Shown: in pieces, positions 1-5,766 of the stretch
How positions within the stretch are numbered: position 1 is the stretch's first letter
Layout: every line of letters starts with the position of its first letter
NCBI GenBank assembly: GCA_018713365.1
Contig: DVOU01000047.1
Location: forward strand, 1-10,285
Source: Pullichristensenella excrementipullorum
GTDB lineage: Bacteria > Bacillota > Clostridia > Christensenellales > Aristaeellaceae
Length of the DNA: 10,285 nt
Direction of reading: 5' to 3'
Program-made: the position numbers and the translations under genes
Notes under the pieces: model-generated
Told to the model about the DNA's origin: nothing
The model's database searches: none
Seen by the model: only the letters and a program-made list of their open reading frames with translations

Positions 1-10
1 AAAATTTCCT

Positions 11-137
11 CGTCAGCTGTACTTGCATCCTGCGGTCACTTACGTCCATGTAAGCTCCCTTGGATGCAAGTACAGCTTCCTTGGCTTGCAGGCTTTCTCA
101 ACGCTCTGCCAGTCTGTTGACTTTGTCAACATCCTGA
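11..137. repeat. Copy A of a 127-bp structured intergenic repeat
   Basis: This stretch matches 5598-5722 almost base for base. It folds as an outer stem of 16 perfect pairs (15-30 with 62-77), an inner hairpin CTTAC/GTAAG (39-43 with 50-54), and a downstream hairpin GTTGAC-ttt-GTCAAC (116-130). Outside the base of the outer stem only two substitutions separate the copies. At the stem base the sequence differs on both arms but pairing is kept (AGCTGT/ACAGCT here, AGACA/TGTCT in copy B), which suggests selection on structure. It encodes no recognised protein. It could be a structured RNA, a miniature mobile element or an extragenic palindrome family; transcription direction is unknown. Confidence 0.85.
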
Positions 138-164
138 GCGGGCAGGTTCCCCTGCCCGCTCAGG
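133..164. other. Perfect 14-bp hairpin abutting repeat copy A
   Basis: CCTGAGCGGGCAGG and its exact reverse complement flank a TTCC tetraloop. The left arm overlaps the last bases of repeat copy A. No T-run follows on either strand, so it is not a classical terminator. A second perfect hairpin, CCGGCAA-tgcc-TTGCCGG, follows at 168-185. Copy B also ends in a GC-rich tetraloop hairpin (5722-5741) but of different sequence, so a terminal GC hairpin may belong to the element. Confidence 0.7.
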
Positions 165-339
165 CCGCCGGCAATGCCTTGCCGGGAACAATGGCCTTTG
201 CAAATCACGGTCGTTTTCGCCCGTGTAAGCGTTCTTTCCTGAAAGCCGGCCTTCACATTCTGCGGTTCTTTTCGTTGTTTTGCCATGCACTTTCGGGAAA
301 ACTTCTGACACAAAATTGATGTGTTAAAAATAAAACGCC

Positions 340-369
340 TTGACAAAATGTCAAATGAGATGTTATCGT
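340..369 (+). promoter_or_regulatory. Candidate sigma-A promoter inside a TTGACA/TGTCAA inverted repeat
   Basis: A perfect -35 TTGACA (340-345) is followed 18 bp later by TATCGT (364-369), which matches four of six -10 bases. The -35 hexamer is also the left arm of the inverted repeat TTGACA-aaa-TGTCAA (340-354), so a -35-like TTGACA is present on both strands. A transcript would start near 376 and meet the stem-loop at 452-486. The weak -10 keeps confidence low. Confidence 0.35.
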
Positions 370-389
370 AGTTGGGGAATTGGAGAATC

Positions 390-503
390 GTGCAAAAACG
401 GTGCGAGGGGTATGTATCACAAGGCAACTACTGTTTTCAGAAGATGCTTATGAAAATCAGTGGCGATAATGCCGCTACTGATTTTCTGCGTGTTTTACGA
501 TGA
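390..503 (+). CDS. Possible 37-residue small ORF, unassigned
   Basis: A GTG at 390 opens 37 codons (MQKRCEGYVSQGNYC...) to a TGA at 501-503. GGAG lies a few bases upstream, a weak and close ribosome binding site. It sits directly downstream of the candidate promoter at 340-369. Its last third runs through the stem-loop at 452-486, which is unusual for coding sequence and argues that the RNA structure may matter more than the peptide. I recognise no family. It may be a chance frame or a remnant of a degraded gene. Confidence 0.15.
   Translation: MQKRCEGYVSQGNYCFQKMLMKISGDNAATDFLRVLR
452..486 (+). terminator. 14-bp stem-loop with A-flank and T-flank, terminator-like
   Basis: GAAAATCAGTGGCG pairs with 473-486, with one G-U pair and a 7-nt loop. 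The 3' arm ends in ATTTTC and is followed by a short GTTTTA, so it could end a plus-strand transcript from the promoter at 340-369. The A-rich left arm gives similar potential on the minus strand, where it would lie downstream of the XRE gene. Its sequence recalls the AAAATC...GATTTT stem at 5550-5589. Confidence 0.45.
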
Positions 504-613
504 AAGAGACCTACGAAACGGTCGATTTCATTCAGGGAAACGGTTTGCCTTGCGGCGAAATCACCAAAACAGACCATCATGCGTCTACGCTCGTGGTTCG
601 AACGCGTAGCACG

Positions 614-838
614 TCAGCATCGCCGTTCTTTTCCTGCCTCGCACAGGCCGAGAACGTAGTCGGCGCTCACGCCATAGTAGCTGCAAAGCGTCCTCAGATG
701 CCGGATGGGCATTTCGTTTATGCCATTCTCGTAGCGCGAATAGACTTGCTGCGTCGTGCCCAACACTTCCGCGATGGTCGATTGCTTCAGGTCTCGGTCT
801 TCGCGCAGTTCGCGCAGGATTTCCCAGTACTCTTTCAA
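614..838 (-). CDS. XRE/Cro-CI family helix-turn-helix repressor
   Basis: This is a 74-residue DNA-binding protein consisting of little more than one Cro/CI-type helix-turn-helix. Residues about 17-38 (LKQSTIAEVLGTTQQVYSRY) form the helix pair and the signature YENG follows. Residues 45-65 (IRHLRTLCSYYGVSADYVLG) match the helices that close the fold. The start is TTG at 838, chosen because CGGGGTGATC, close to a full Shine-Dalgarno, lies five bases upstream and no in-frame ATG precedes it. The gene is divergent from the secreted Cys/His protein. A palindromic operator sits in that gene's promoter, so this protein is probably its repressor. Autoregulation is possible, but I see no clear promoter for this strand. 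There is no sensor or toxin domain, so the inducing signal is unknown. Confidence 0.88.
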   Translation of the reverse strand: MKEYWEILRELREDRDLKQSTIAEVLGTTQQVYSRYENGINEMPIRHLRTLCSYYGVSADYVLGLCEAGKERRC

Positions 839-881
839 ACGATCACCCCGAAAAAAGTATAAGAAACTATGCGGGGTGCCC

Positions 882-911
882 TTGACATATACGCCAAATC
901 TGGTGTATTAT
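882..911 (+). promoter_or_regulatory. Sigma-A promoter for the secreted Cys/His protein
   Basis: A consensus -35 TTGACA (882-887) and a near-consensus -10 TATTAT (906-911) are separated by 18 bp. Transcription would begin near 918, leaving a leader of about 30 nt before the ATG at 950, which is preceded by the ribosome binding site GGGAGGAAGG (935-944). The operator described separately fills the spacer. Confidence 0.8.
889..908. promoter_or_regulatory. Palindromic operator within the promoter spacer
   Basis: ATACGCCAAATCTGGTGTAT is an inverted repeat with 8-base arms, seven of which pair, around a 4-bp centre. It occupies the spacer between -35 and -10 and touches the -10 hexamer, so a bound dimer would block RNA polymerase. 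Its size and symmetry suit a dimeric XRE/Cro-CI repressor, and the adjacent divergent gene encodes one. Assigning that protein to this site is inference. Confidence 0.65.
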
Positions 912-949
912 ATAGAAAACTGTGGCAATGGAACGGGAGGAAGGCGCTT

Positions 950-3697
950 ATGAAAAAAGGCATGACCAGTTTGACGGCACTCCTGCTGACGCTTTTGCTG
1001 GCGTTGGGTGGCGTCGCTTTTTCGGATGGCAACGTGGAATCGCCGTCGCTTTCAGACGAAGAAGTGATCACCTGTGAGCACGAGTTCATGGAGACGCTCG
1101 AGTATGAGAATGGACGCAGTGAGTTCATTCCGCTTAACGATTGGGAGCATGTATTTAACGCCTATGCCCCTGCCTGGGAGCAGTGCGCAAAGTGCGGCCT
1201 TAAGCGCAGCGTGGGCGAAAAGCTCTACTATACCGAGACAAACAAACATGCGTTTGCCGACGGCGTATGCACAGATTGCGGCGAGGCCAGCGCCTGCCCG
1301 CACGATATGAAGGTGCTGCTCTACGCGCAGGACAGCTACACGCCGTATGAGCAGATTGACGCGGCCACCCACCGCGTCACCTATACCACCACGCCGTACT
1401 ACCGCTGCCTGCGCTGCGGAGAGGAATGGCATGAGGATTCCCTGCAGCCCCAGACGGTTGTGCAGACCGAGAAACATCAGTTTTCTGAAGGCCCTGACGG
1501 CGGATGGGAGTGCTACGCCTGCGGCTACGTTTCCGAATGCGCGCACGAAAACACGGTGGAAGTGTACGGGTGGGCGCAGGACATTAGCGACTATACCCCT
1601 GTGGACGGCTACACCCATCTGGTCACCGGAACGCGCTTCTGGTATGAGGAATGCGCCGACTGCGGCAAGCGGCTGAGCGACGATCCGGTGCGGGAAGAGC
1701 AGGCCAACGTGGTGGAGAACCACAACATCGCCGAGATGGACGGGCTTTATTGCTGGGACTGCGGCTATTGCCCCAATACGGAGGAGGAACTGCCCGTCTA
1801 TTCCTGCGATCACACGCAGACCTATGAGCGTACCATTACCGGAAACGGCTATATGCCCGTGGAGGGAACCAACACCCACATAGCCGCTTCGTATATCACC
1901 GAGCAGACGGTGTGCGCAAACAACCTCTGCCAGAAGATCGTAAGCGAAAATACGGCCTACACCCCCGACTCCAGCGCGGCGCCCGATTATCACACCTTTG
2001 CAGGCGGCGTCTGCACCGTGTGCGGGTACGCCTGCCCGCATGCCGATACATATGAATGGTATGAACCCGACTATGACGCCTCGACCTATACGCCCGTCGA
2101 TGCGTGGACGCATACTTACGCCGAACACGGCACATTGAAGACGGTCTGCGAAAATTGCGGAGCGACGGTCTCCGAAAAAGAGGAAGTTCGCACGGGCACG
2201 GAGTCCCATGCCTACTTTGATGGCGTCTGCGATTGGTGCGGGGTTGAGAACGCCTGTCCGCACGATTTGACCACCGTGGATTACATCTGGGATGAACCGA
2301 CCTATGTAAAGATCGATGAAAACACGCACAAAATGGCGTATGACGCAGAGGGGTATATCACCTGCCTGCGCTGCGGCGAAACTGTGGGCACCACGCCCGT
2401 GCGGCATGTCGAGATGATCGAGGAGCATTCCTTCTACGAGGGCGAGTGCTACTGCGGCGCTACATGCGAGGTCGTCCAATGCGATCATGCCAACCGCGCC
2501 GAGGTCTGGGATCCGGAGGACGACGAGGTCGTAGAGCTGACCGGCACGGATGTCTACAACCACACCGGCGTCTTCGAGCGGTACTTCTACCCCATGTGCG
2601 TCGATTGCGGCGAGAGATTCTATGACGAGGGACACTGGGAGACGGTCACCGGGACGTCTGCGCATTACTTTGATTTTGCGCTGAGCAGCCCGGGAGTGGG
2701 TTGCATGGTTTGCGGCTATGTGCCCGGCGCGGAGGCGGACAAGTTCGTCTGCGAGCACGAGGAAACCATGACCCAAACCGTCTCCGGCGAAGAATATCGG
2801 CCCGTGGAGGGCTCGAATGCCCACATTCTCACGCGCTACACCGTTGAGCAGACCGTGTGTACGAGCAATCCCTGGCGCTGCGGACAGATCCTTGCGGAAA
2901 AGGTGATTTCCTCCACCCCGGTCGAAGGCGCGACCGAAGAGATACACACCTTCGATGCAGGCGGCGTTTGCACTGTCTGTGGCTACAAACAGCTGACTGA
3001 TCCGGATGATCCCGTCGAACCCGCGCCCACCACGCCTGCGCCGGTGGTGACCCCCGCGCCCACCACGCCTGCGCCGGTGGTGACCCCCGCGCCGACGCCG
3101 CGTCCGACGATGCCCGTCGTTTCGGATGTGCCCATCGACCAGACACCCGCGCCGACCCCGACTCCGGTCTTTACGCAGGTGCCCGCTGTCGAGACCGTAC
3201 ATGGCGTGAAGGCTGAGGACGAGGTGCCCATGGTCGAGACGCTGGTGACGGTCGTGGATACCATCGCCAAGGAGGACGCGAGCGCCAGCATCCAGATTGC
3301 CAACGTCGAGCGCGTGGTCACGACTGAGGAGAAGCAGGCTCTCGACACGCTGCCGGTGAAGGAACAGATCCTGACGTTCCTCTCCGTGATCGGCTTTGAG
3401 GAGCAGGTAGACGCGGCGCTGGAGACGACCGGCGAGGCGCTTTCCGAGAGCGCGCAGGCGCTGAAGGCGCAGATTCAGGAGCGGATCGCGGCGATGAGCG
3501 AGGAAGAGTACGCGGCGTTTGAACAGGCGCTGCTCACGAGCTTCCCGCAGCAGACGGTGGAAGTGGACGGCGTGGAATACACATTCTTCGTCATCGAGCT
3601 GGAGGTGCGCGTTGGCGACACTGTGCGCATCGAGCGCTACGGCTTCCGTCAGGAGGACGAGGCGTGGATCTTCACCCGTCTGGAGATTGCCGAATAA
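950..3697 (+). CDS. Secreted protein with eight Cys/His (CxH...CxxC...H...CxxC) modules
   Basis: This is a 915-residue exported protein of unknown function. Residues 1-23 are a Sec signal peptide with likely cleavage after GVA. Residues 42-677 hold eight modules of about 75 residues, each built as Cys-x-His, a TH pair, CxxCG, a histidine and a second CxxCG. They begin at Cys 42, 116, 197, 286, 362, 436, 511 and 601. The ligand pattern suggests metal, probably zinc, bound in ribbon-like folds. Modules 4 and 8 have a widened first Cys pair, and module 6 has CxC in place of the last CxxC. Residues 690-745 are a Pro/Thr-rich linker. Residues 746-915 are acidic, helix-rich then strand-rich, and match nothing I know. 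No C-terminal anchor is visible. The ATG at 950 is preferred over an upstream in-frame ATG at 869, which lies before the promoter. Similar HxFxxGxCxxCG repeats occur in large clostridial surface proteins. The divergent XRE protein probably represses it. Confidence 0.85.
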   Translation: MKKGMTSLTALLLTLLLALGGVAFSDGNVESPSLSDEEVITCEHEFMETLEYENGRSEFIPLNDWEHVFNAYAPAWEQCAKCGLKRSVGEKLYYTETNKHAFADGVCTDCGEASACPHDMKVLLYAQDSYTPYEQIDAATHRVTYTTTPYYRCLRCGEEWHEDSLQPQTVVQTEKHQFSEGPDGGWECYACGYVSECAHENTVEVYGWAQDISDYTPVDGYTHLVTGTRFWYEECADCGKRLSDDPVREEQANVVENHNIAEMDGLYCWDCGYCPNTEEELPVYSCDHTQTYERTITGNGYMPVEGTNTHIAASYITEQTVCANNLCQKIVSENTAYTPDSSAAPDYHTFAGGVCTVCGYACPHADTYEWYEPDYDASTYTPVDAWTHTYAEHGTLKTVCENCGATVSEKEEVRTGTESHAYFDGVCDWCGVENACPHDLTTVDYIWDEPTYVKIDENTHKMAYDAEGYITCLRCGETVGTTPVRHVEMIEEHSFYEGECYCGATCEVVQCDHANRAEVWDPEDDEVVELTGTDVYNHTGVFERYFYPMCVDCGERFYDEGHWETVTGTSAHYFDFALSSPGVGCMVCGYVPGAEADKFVCEHEETMTQTVSGEEYRPVEGSNAHILTRYTVEQTVCTSNPWRCGQILAEKVISSTPVEGATEEIHTFDAGGVCTVCGYKQLTDPDDPVEPAPTTPAPVVTPAPTTPAPVVTPAPTPRPTMPVVSDVPIDQTPAPTPTPVFTQVPAVETVHGVKAEDEVPMVETLVTVVDTIAKEDASASIQIANVERVVTTEEKQALDTLPVKEQILTFLSVIGFEEQVDAALETTGEALSESAQALKAQIQERIAAMSEEEYAAFEQALLTSFPQQTVEVDGVEYTFFVIELEVRVGDTVRIERYGFRQEDEAWIFTRLEIAE
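3020..3094 (+). repeat. 33-bp tandem repeat encoding the Pro/Thr linker
   Basis: Two identical 33-bp units (3020-3052 and 3053-3085) and a 9-bp partial third encode PAPTTPAPVVT twice. They lie in the linker between the last Cys/His module and the C-terminal domain. Exact identity at DNA level implies recent duplication, so linker length may vary between strains by slippage. Confidence 0.9.
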
Positions 3698-3713
3698 ACA
3701 GAAGATAAAATAC

Positions 3714-3743
3714 GGGCCCCCGTCTCTTGCGAGGCGGGGGCTC
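3714..3743. terminator. Strong GC hairpin downstream of the Cys/His protein gene
   Basis: Thirteen pairs (3714-3726 with 3731-3743, two of them G-U) close a TTGC loop 17 bp past the stop codon. On the plus strand no T-run follows directly; the nearest is at 3761-3765. On the minus strand the stem is followed by GTATTTTATC. It may therefore serve as a bidirectional terminator between the converging genes at 950-3697 and 4163-5476. Confidence 0.5.
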
Positions 3744-3751
3744 ACGCCTGA

Positions 3752-3767
3752 TTAAAAACGTTTTTAA
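3752..3767. promoter_or_regulatory. 16-bp perfect palindrome TTAAAAACGTTTTTAA
   Basis: This AT-rich perfect palindrome has a central CG, the general form of LacI/GalR-family operators. It lies between convergent genes, not at a visible promoter. It may instead add a T-run to the preceding hairpin. No function can be assigned from sequence alone. Confidence 0.3.
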
Positions 3768-4138
3768 AGCCTGACGGATTTTGCCCGGAGAAACGAAAAC
3801 CACACAACCGTCGCTCCACACGCCGCCGGGGACGGTGAAAGCGTAAAGGACTTCGGCCTTCCCGGGCGCCCACGGAGATTTCGGCAACCTGCGCGAGGCG
3901 GGATCAGTCCGCCAATGAGGCGGGCAGGGTGCCGGACGTTGGGAGAAAGCGTGAGGCGGGGAAGAAAACCCGCAAACAAGGGGTTCGCATGGACATACGA
4001 AACCGCAGAGCCCAGGCACGTTGGACGCGGCGTGCAAAGGGCGATCCCTCGATCCAATCTTTTTGGAAACGATTTTCGCGTTTGACAGCGCTGATGGCGC
4101 TGTCGGCGATCAGAGGCTGCTTTGCAAGGAGCGAAGGC
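3768..4138. other. Hairpin-rich intergenic region, no gene assigned
   Basis: About 370 bases lie between the convergent genes. Open frames run across it on both strands (for example a plus frame from 3929), but they are arginine/proline-rich, lack domains and good ribosome binding sites, and look non-coding. Several short stems occur: GGCGG/CCGCC near 3898-3914, GCGGG/CCCGC near 3956-3973, GGTTCG/CGAA-CC near 3982-4004, and GACAGCGC-tgatg-GCGCTGTC (4084-4104). I looked for RNase P RNA and tmRNA core motifs and did not find them. It may be a long 3' UTR or an unrecognised structured RNA. Confidence 0.35.
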
Positions 4139-4162
4139 CGCGCATACGAGCGGGTATGCGCG
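4139..4162 (-). terminator. 9-bp hairpin directly after the WG-repeat gene stop
   Basis: CGCGCATAC and GTATGCGCG flank a 6-nt loop and end one base from the stop codon of the minus-strand WG-repeat gene. No clear T-run follows in the direction of transcription, so it may be a weak terminator or a 3'-end stabiliser. Confidence 0.4.
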
Positions 4163-5476
4163 TCAGCGCGTCACGACATATCCCGTCTTGCCGTCCTCGT
4201 CCTCGGCCAGCACGGCGGAGGCGTCCGGGGCGATGAGCAGGGAGATGGCGTAGGGGTAGCCGTCCGGGAGCAGGCGCTTGCCGTGCCAGTCGATCAGATA
4301 CCATTGGCCGTCCGCGCCCTGCGCCTTCAAGAGCGTGCCGTCGCCGCCGGGGAGGGCGGCCAGGGCCACGTAGTCCACGCGCGTGCGCGTGCCGTCGGCG
4401 GCGATCAGCTCGATACGCCCGTCCGCGCCGGTGCGCGCCATGCACAGGCCGTAGCGCTCCACATCCGTGAAAAACTCCGCGTAGACAAGATGCCCGTCCG
4501 CGCCGACGAAGTTGTAGCCCCCGTCCCGCTCCACGCAGGCGCAGCCGCGCAGGCGGTAGACGTACTCCCCGGCCCAGGCAAAGCGCTCGATGCCGTCGTA
4601 CTCGCAGGGCACGGCCAGCGCGCCGTCGCGCCCCACGAGGCCGAACCTGCCGTCCCGCTCCACGCGCACCTCGCCGATTGCGTCGGCGGCGTAGACGCGG
4701 TCGAATACGCAGTCCGTCAGCATGCGCCCCGTTTCCTCGCAGATGCCCAGTTTCTCGCCCCCGTCGCTCACCGAGAGCAGCCCCTCGCCCAGCTCCGCGC
4801 CGAAGAGATGGTCTTGCAGCACCACTTCGCCGCTGCCAAGGCTGACCACGTTTCCATCCACGGTCGCAAAGGCGGTGTAGGGGTCGGCTGCATCGTCGCG
4901 CACCAGCTGCAGGCGCTCGTCGTACACGCCGGTGCTGCCATTGTCGATCTGGGCGTAGAGATAGTCGCCATGGGCGCGGATGACCTCGCAGCGGTAGGAG
5001 AAGTAGCCCACGCAGGCGCGCGCGCGCAGGTCGTATACGTCGTAGGAAATGGCGTTGTAGTTCTTGCCGTCTATGTAGTCCTCATAGTCGCAGGGGCGGA
5101 TGCTGGTCTCCTCCAGCATTACGCCCAGCGCCCAGCGCTCGGAGAGAAAGCGTATGTCGCCGTACTGAAAGGGGATGACCACGTTGCCCGCCGCGTCCAG
5201 CGCGCCGCGCACGTTGACGCCCTCCTCCCTTTGCGCCACGTAGTATCCCGTCGCGCCATAGCCGCTGAGTGCCTCGTACGCGCAGGGGATGATGGCGTTG
5301 CCCGCGATGTCGAACAGCCCCTCGCGGTAGTCCTCGTCGGCGTCGATGACGCGGGCGGAGTCGTCCACGAAAAAGGCGTAGTCGCTGAATGTCCCTGCGG
5401 GCGCGAGGGCGATCTCCGCCGAGGACGCGCCAAAGCACAGGGCCAGCGCCAGAAGCGCGCACAGGGCCTTTCGCAT
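4163..5476 (-). CDS. Secreted WG-repeat protein (paralogue 1)
   Basis: This 437-residue protein starts with a Sec signal peptide (residues 1-20, ending GASSA). The rest consists of diverged WG (KWG) beta repeats, seen as segments of the form G-[LI]-[FIV]-D-x-x-G-x-x-[IV]-x-P-x-x-Y. Examples lie at residues about 53-68, 90-105, 276-293 and 392-406 (LIDWHGKRLLP). WG repeats usually form extracellular or periplasmic propeller-like surfaces of unknown ligand. The start is supported by TTTGGAGGAATCGC just upstream of the ATG. It is collinear with the protein encoded at 5767-7140 along its whole length, sharing for example the IER-FAWAGEYVY / IER-LAFAGDYVY block. I see no promoter close upstream, and a terminator and repeat copy B separate it from its paralogue. 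It has no membrane anchor and is probably exported and soluble. Its function is unknown. Confidence 0.85.
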   Translation of the reverse strand: MRKALCALLALALCFGASSAEIALAPAGTFSDYAFFVDDSARVIDADEDYREGLFDIAGNAIIPCAYEALSGYGATGYYVAQREEGVNVRGALDAAGNVVIPFQYGDIRFLSERWALGVMLEETSIRPCDYEDYIDGKNYNAISYDVYDLRARACVGYFSYRCEVIRAHGDYLYAQIDNGSTGVYDERLQLVRDDAADPYTAFATVDGNVVSLGSGEVVLQDHLFGAELGEGLLSVSDGGEKLGICEETGRMLTDCVFDRVYAADAIGEVRVERDGRFGLVGRDGALAVPCEYDGIERFAWAGEYVYRLRGCACVERDGGYNFVGADGHLVYAEFFTDVERYGLCMARTGADGRIELIAADGTRTRVDYVALAALPGGDGTLLKAQGADGQWYLIDWHGKRLLPDGYPYAISLLIAPDASAVLAEDEDGKTGYVVTR

Positions 5477-5502
5477 CGCGATTCCTCCAAAATCAGGCGC
5501 GC

Positions 5503-5522
5503 ACGGACGCTTTCGCGCCCGT
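5503..5522. repeat. Tetraloop hairpin repeated on both sides of repeat copy B
   Basis: ACGGACGCTTTCGCGCCCGT occurs here and again at 5722-5741 with one substitution (GCGTCCGT). Each copy folds as an 8-bp stem with a TTTC loop; here one pair is mismatched. The two lie in direct orientation about 220 bp apart, flanking the terminator-like stem and repeat copy B. A hairpin GTCAG-agcg-CTGAC overlaps its right end at 5521-5534. Confidence 0.7.
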
Positions 5523-5549
5523 CAGAGCGCTGACAAAGCCTACAACCGC

Positions 5550-5589
5550 AAAAATCGCTCTGATTAAATTAAAATCAGAAGCGATTTTT
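5550..5589 (-). terminator. Bidirectional intrinsic terminator between the WG-repeat genes
   Basis: AAAAATCGCT (5550-5559) pairs with AGCGATTTTT (5580-5589), and CTGATT continues the stem after one bulged base. The A-run/T-run layout gives a U-tract on either strand. In context it most likely ends the transcript of the upstream minus-strand WG-repeat gene (5767-7140), after passing repeat copy B. Confidence 0.6.
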
Positions 5590-5597
5590 GCTTCCTG

Positions 5598-5722
5598 CGT
5601 CAGACAACTTGCATCCTGCGGTCACTTACGTCCATGTAAGCTCCCTTGTATGCAAGTTGTCTTCCTTGGCTTGCAGGCTTTCTCAACGCTCTGTCAGTCT
5701 GTTGACTTTGTCAACATCCTGA
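5598..5722. repeat. Copy B of the 127-bp structured intergenic repeat
   Basis: This 125-bp copy lies in the gap between the two WG-repeat genes and has the same orientation as copy A at 11-137. It keeps the outer stem (5602-5614 with 5650-5662, 13 perfect pairs), the CTTAC/GTAAG hairpin and GTTGAC-ttt-GTCAAC (5701-5715). The last is extended here by GTCAG/CTGAC (5693-5697 with 5719-5723). The outer-stem base differs from copy A on both arms with pairing kept. On the minus strand, AGGGAG precedes an 11-codon frame starting at 5635. Confidence 0.85.
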
Positions 5723-5741
5723 CGGACGCTTTCGCGTCCGT
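5722..5741. repeat. Second copy of the tetraloop hairpin flanking repeat copy B
   Basis: ACGGACGC-TTTC-GCGTCCGT is a perfect 8-bp stem, repeating 5503-5522 with one change. It takes the position occupied in copy A by the 14-bp hairpin at 133-164. It lies 25 bp past the stop codon of the minus-strand gene at 5767-7140 but has no U-tract of its own. Confidence 0.75.
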
Positions 5742-5766
5742 GCGGTGCCGAAGTTCCGTCTGTCTG

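Larger units (their letters stand above)
165..613. other. Intergenic region without a convincing gene
   Basis: No reading frame here shows a recognisable domain. A 62-codon minus-strand frame opens at an ATG at 286 (MAKQRKEPQNVK...) but has no good ribosome binding site and ends by reading through the repeat, so I do not call it. The region is richer in A+T around 300-500 than its neighbours. It holds a candidate promoter (340-369), a possible 37-codon frame (390-503), a long stem-loop (452-486), and a 6-bp hairpin CTACGC/GCGTAG (585-609) just past the stop of the XRE gene. Confidence 0.5.

Noticed and set aside
98..286. Minus-strand frame starting MAKQRKEPQNVK
   Set aside because: The peptide start looks protein-like, but there is no convincing Shine-Dalgarno, and the second half is a translation of hairpins and the repeat. 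It could be a remnant of a degraded gene, but this is not supportable.
23..319. Plus-strand 98-codon frame across repeat copy A
   Set aside because: It reads through the structured repeat and hairpins, has no ribosome binding site or domain, and the same peptide stretch recurs only because the repeat recurs at 5598-5722.
839..862. Minus-strand TATACT as the -10 of the XRE gene
   Set aside because: It would place the transcription start inside the ribosome binding site, and no -35 lies at the right distance.
1052..3745. Very long minus-strand frame opposite the Cys/His protein gene
   Set aside because: It is an antisense shadow of a GC-rich gene with regular codon use; the composition is arginine/histidine/alanine-rich with no domain.
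3900..3960. Resemblance of GGGCAGGGTGCCGG to an RNase P RNA segment
   Set aside because: The diagnostic RNase P core (GAGGAAAGTCC and ACAGAAA) is absent on both strands, so the match is a short coincidence.
3929..4162. Plus-strand basic frame starting MPDVGRKREAGKK
   Set aside because: It has no ribosome binding site or domain, is arginine-rich as random GC-rich frames are, and would continue antisense into the WG-repeat gene.
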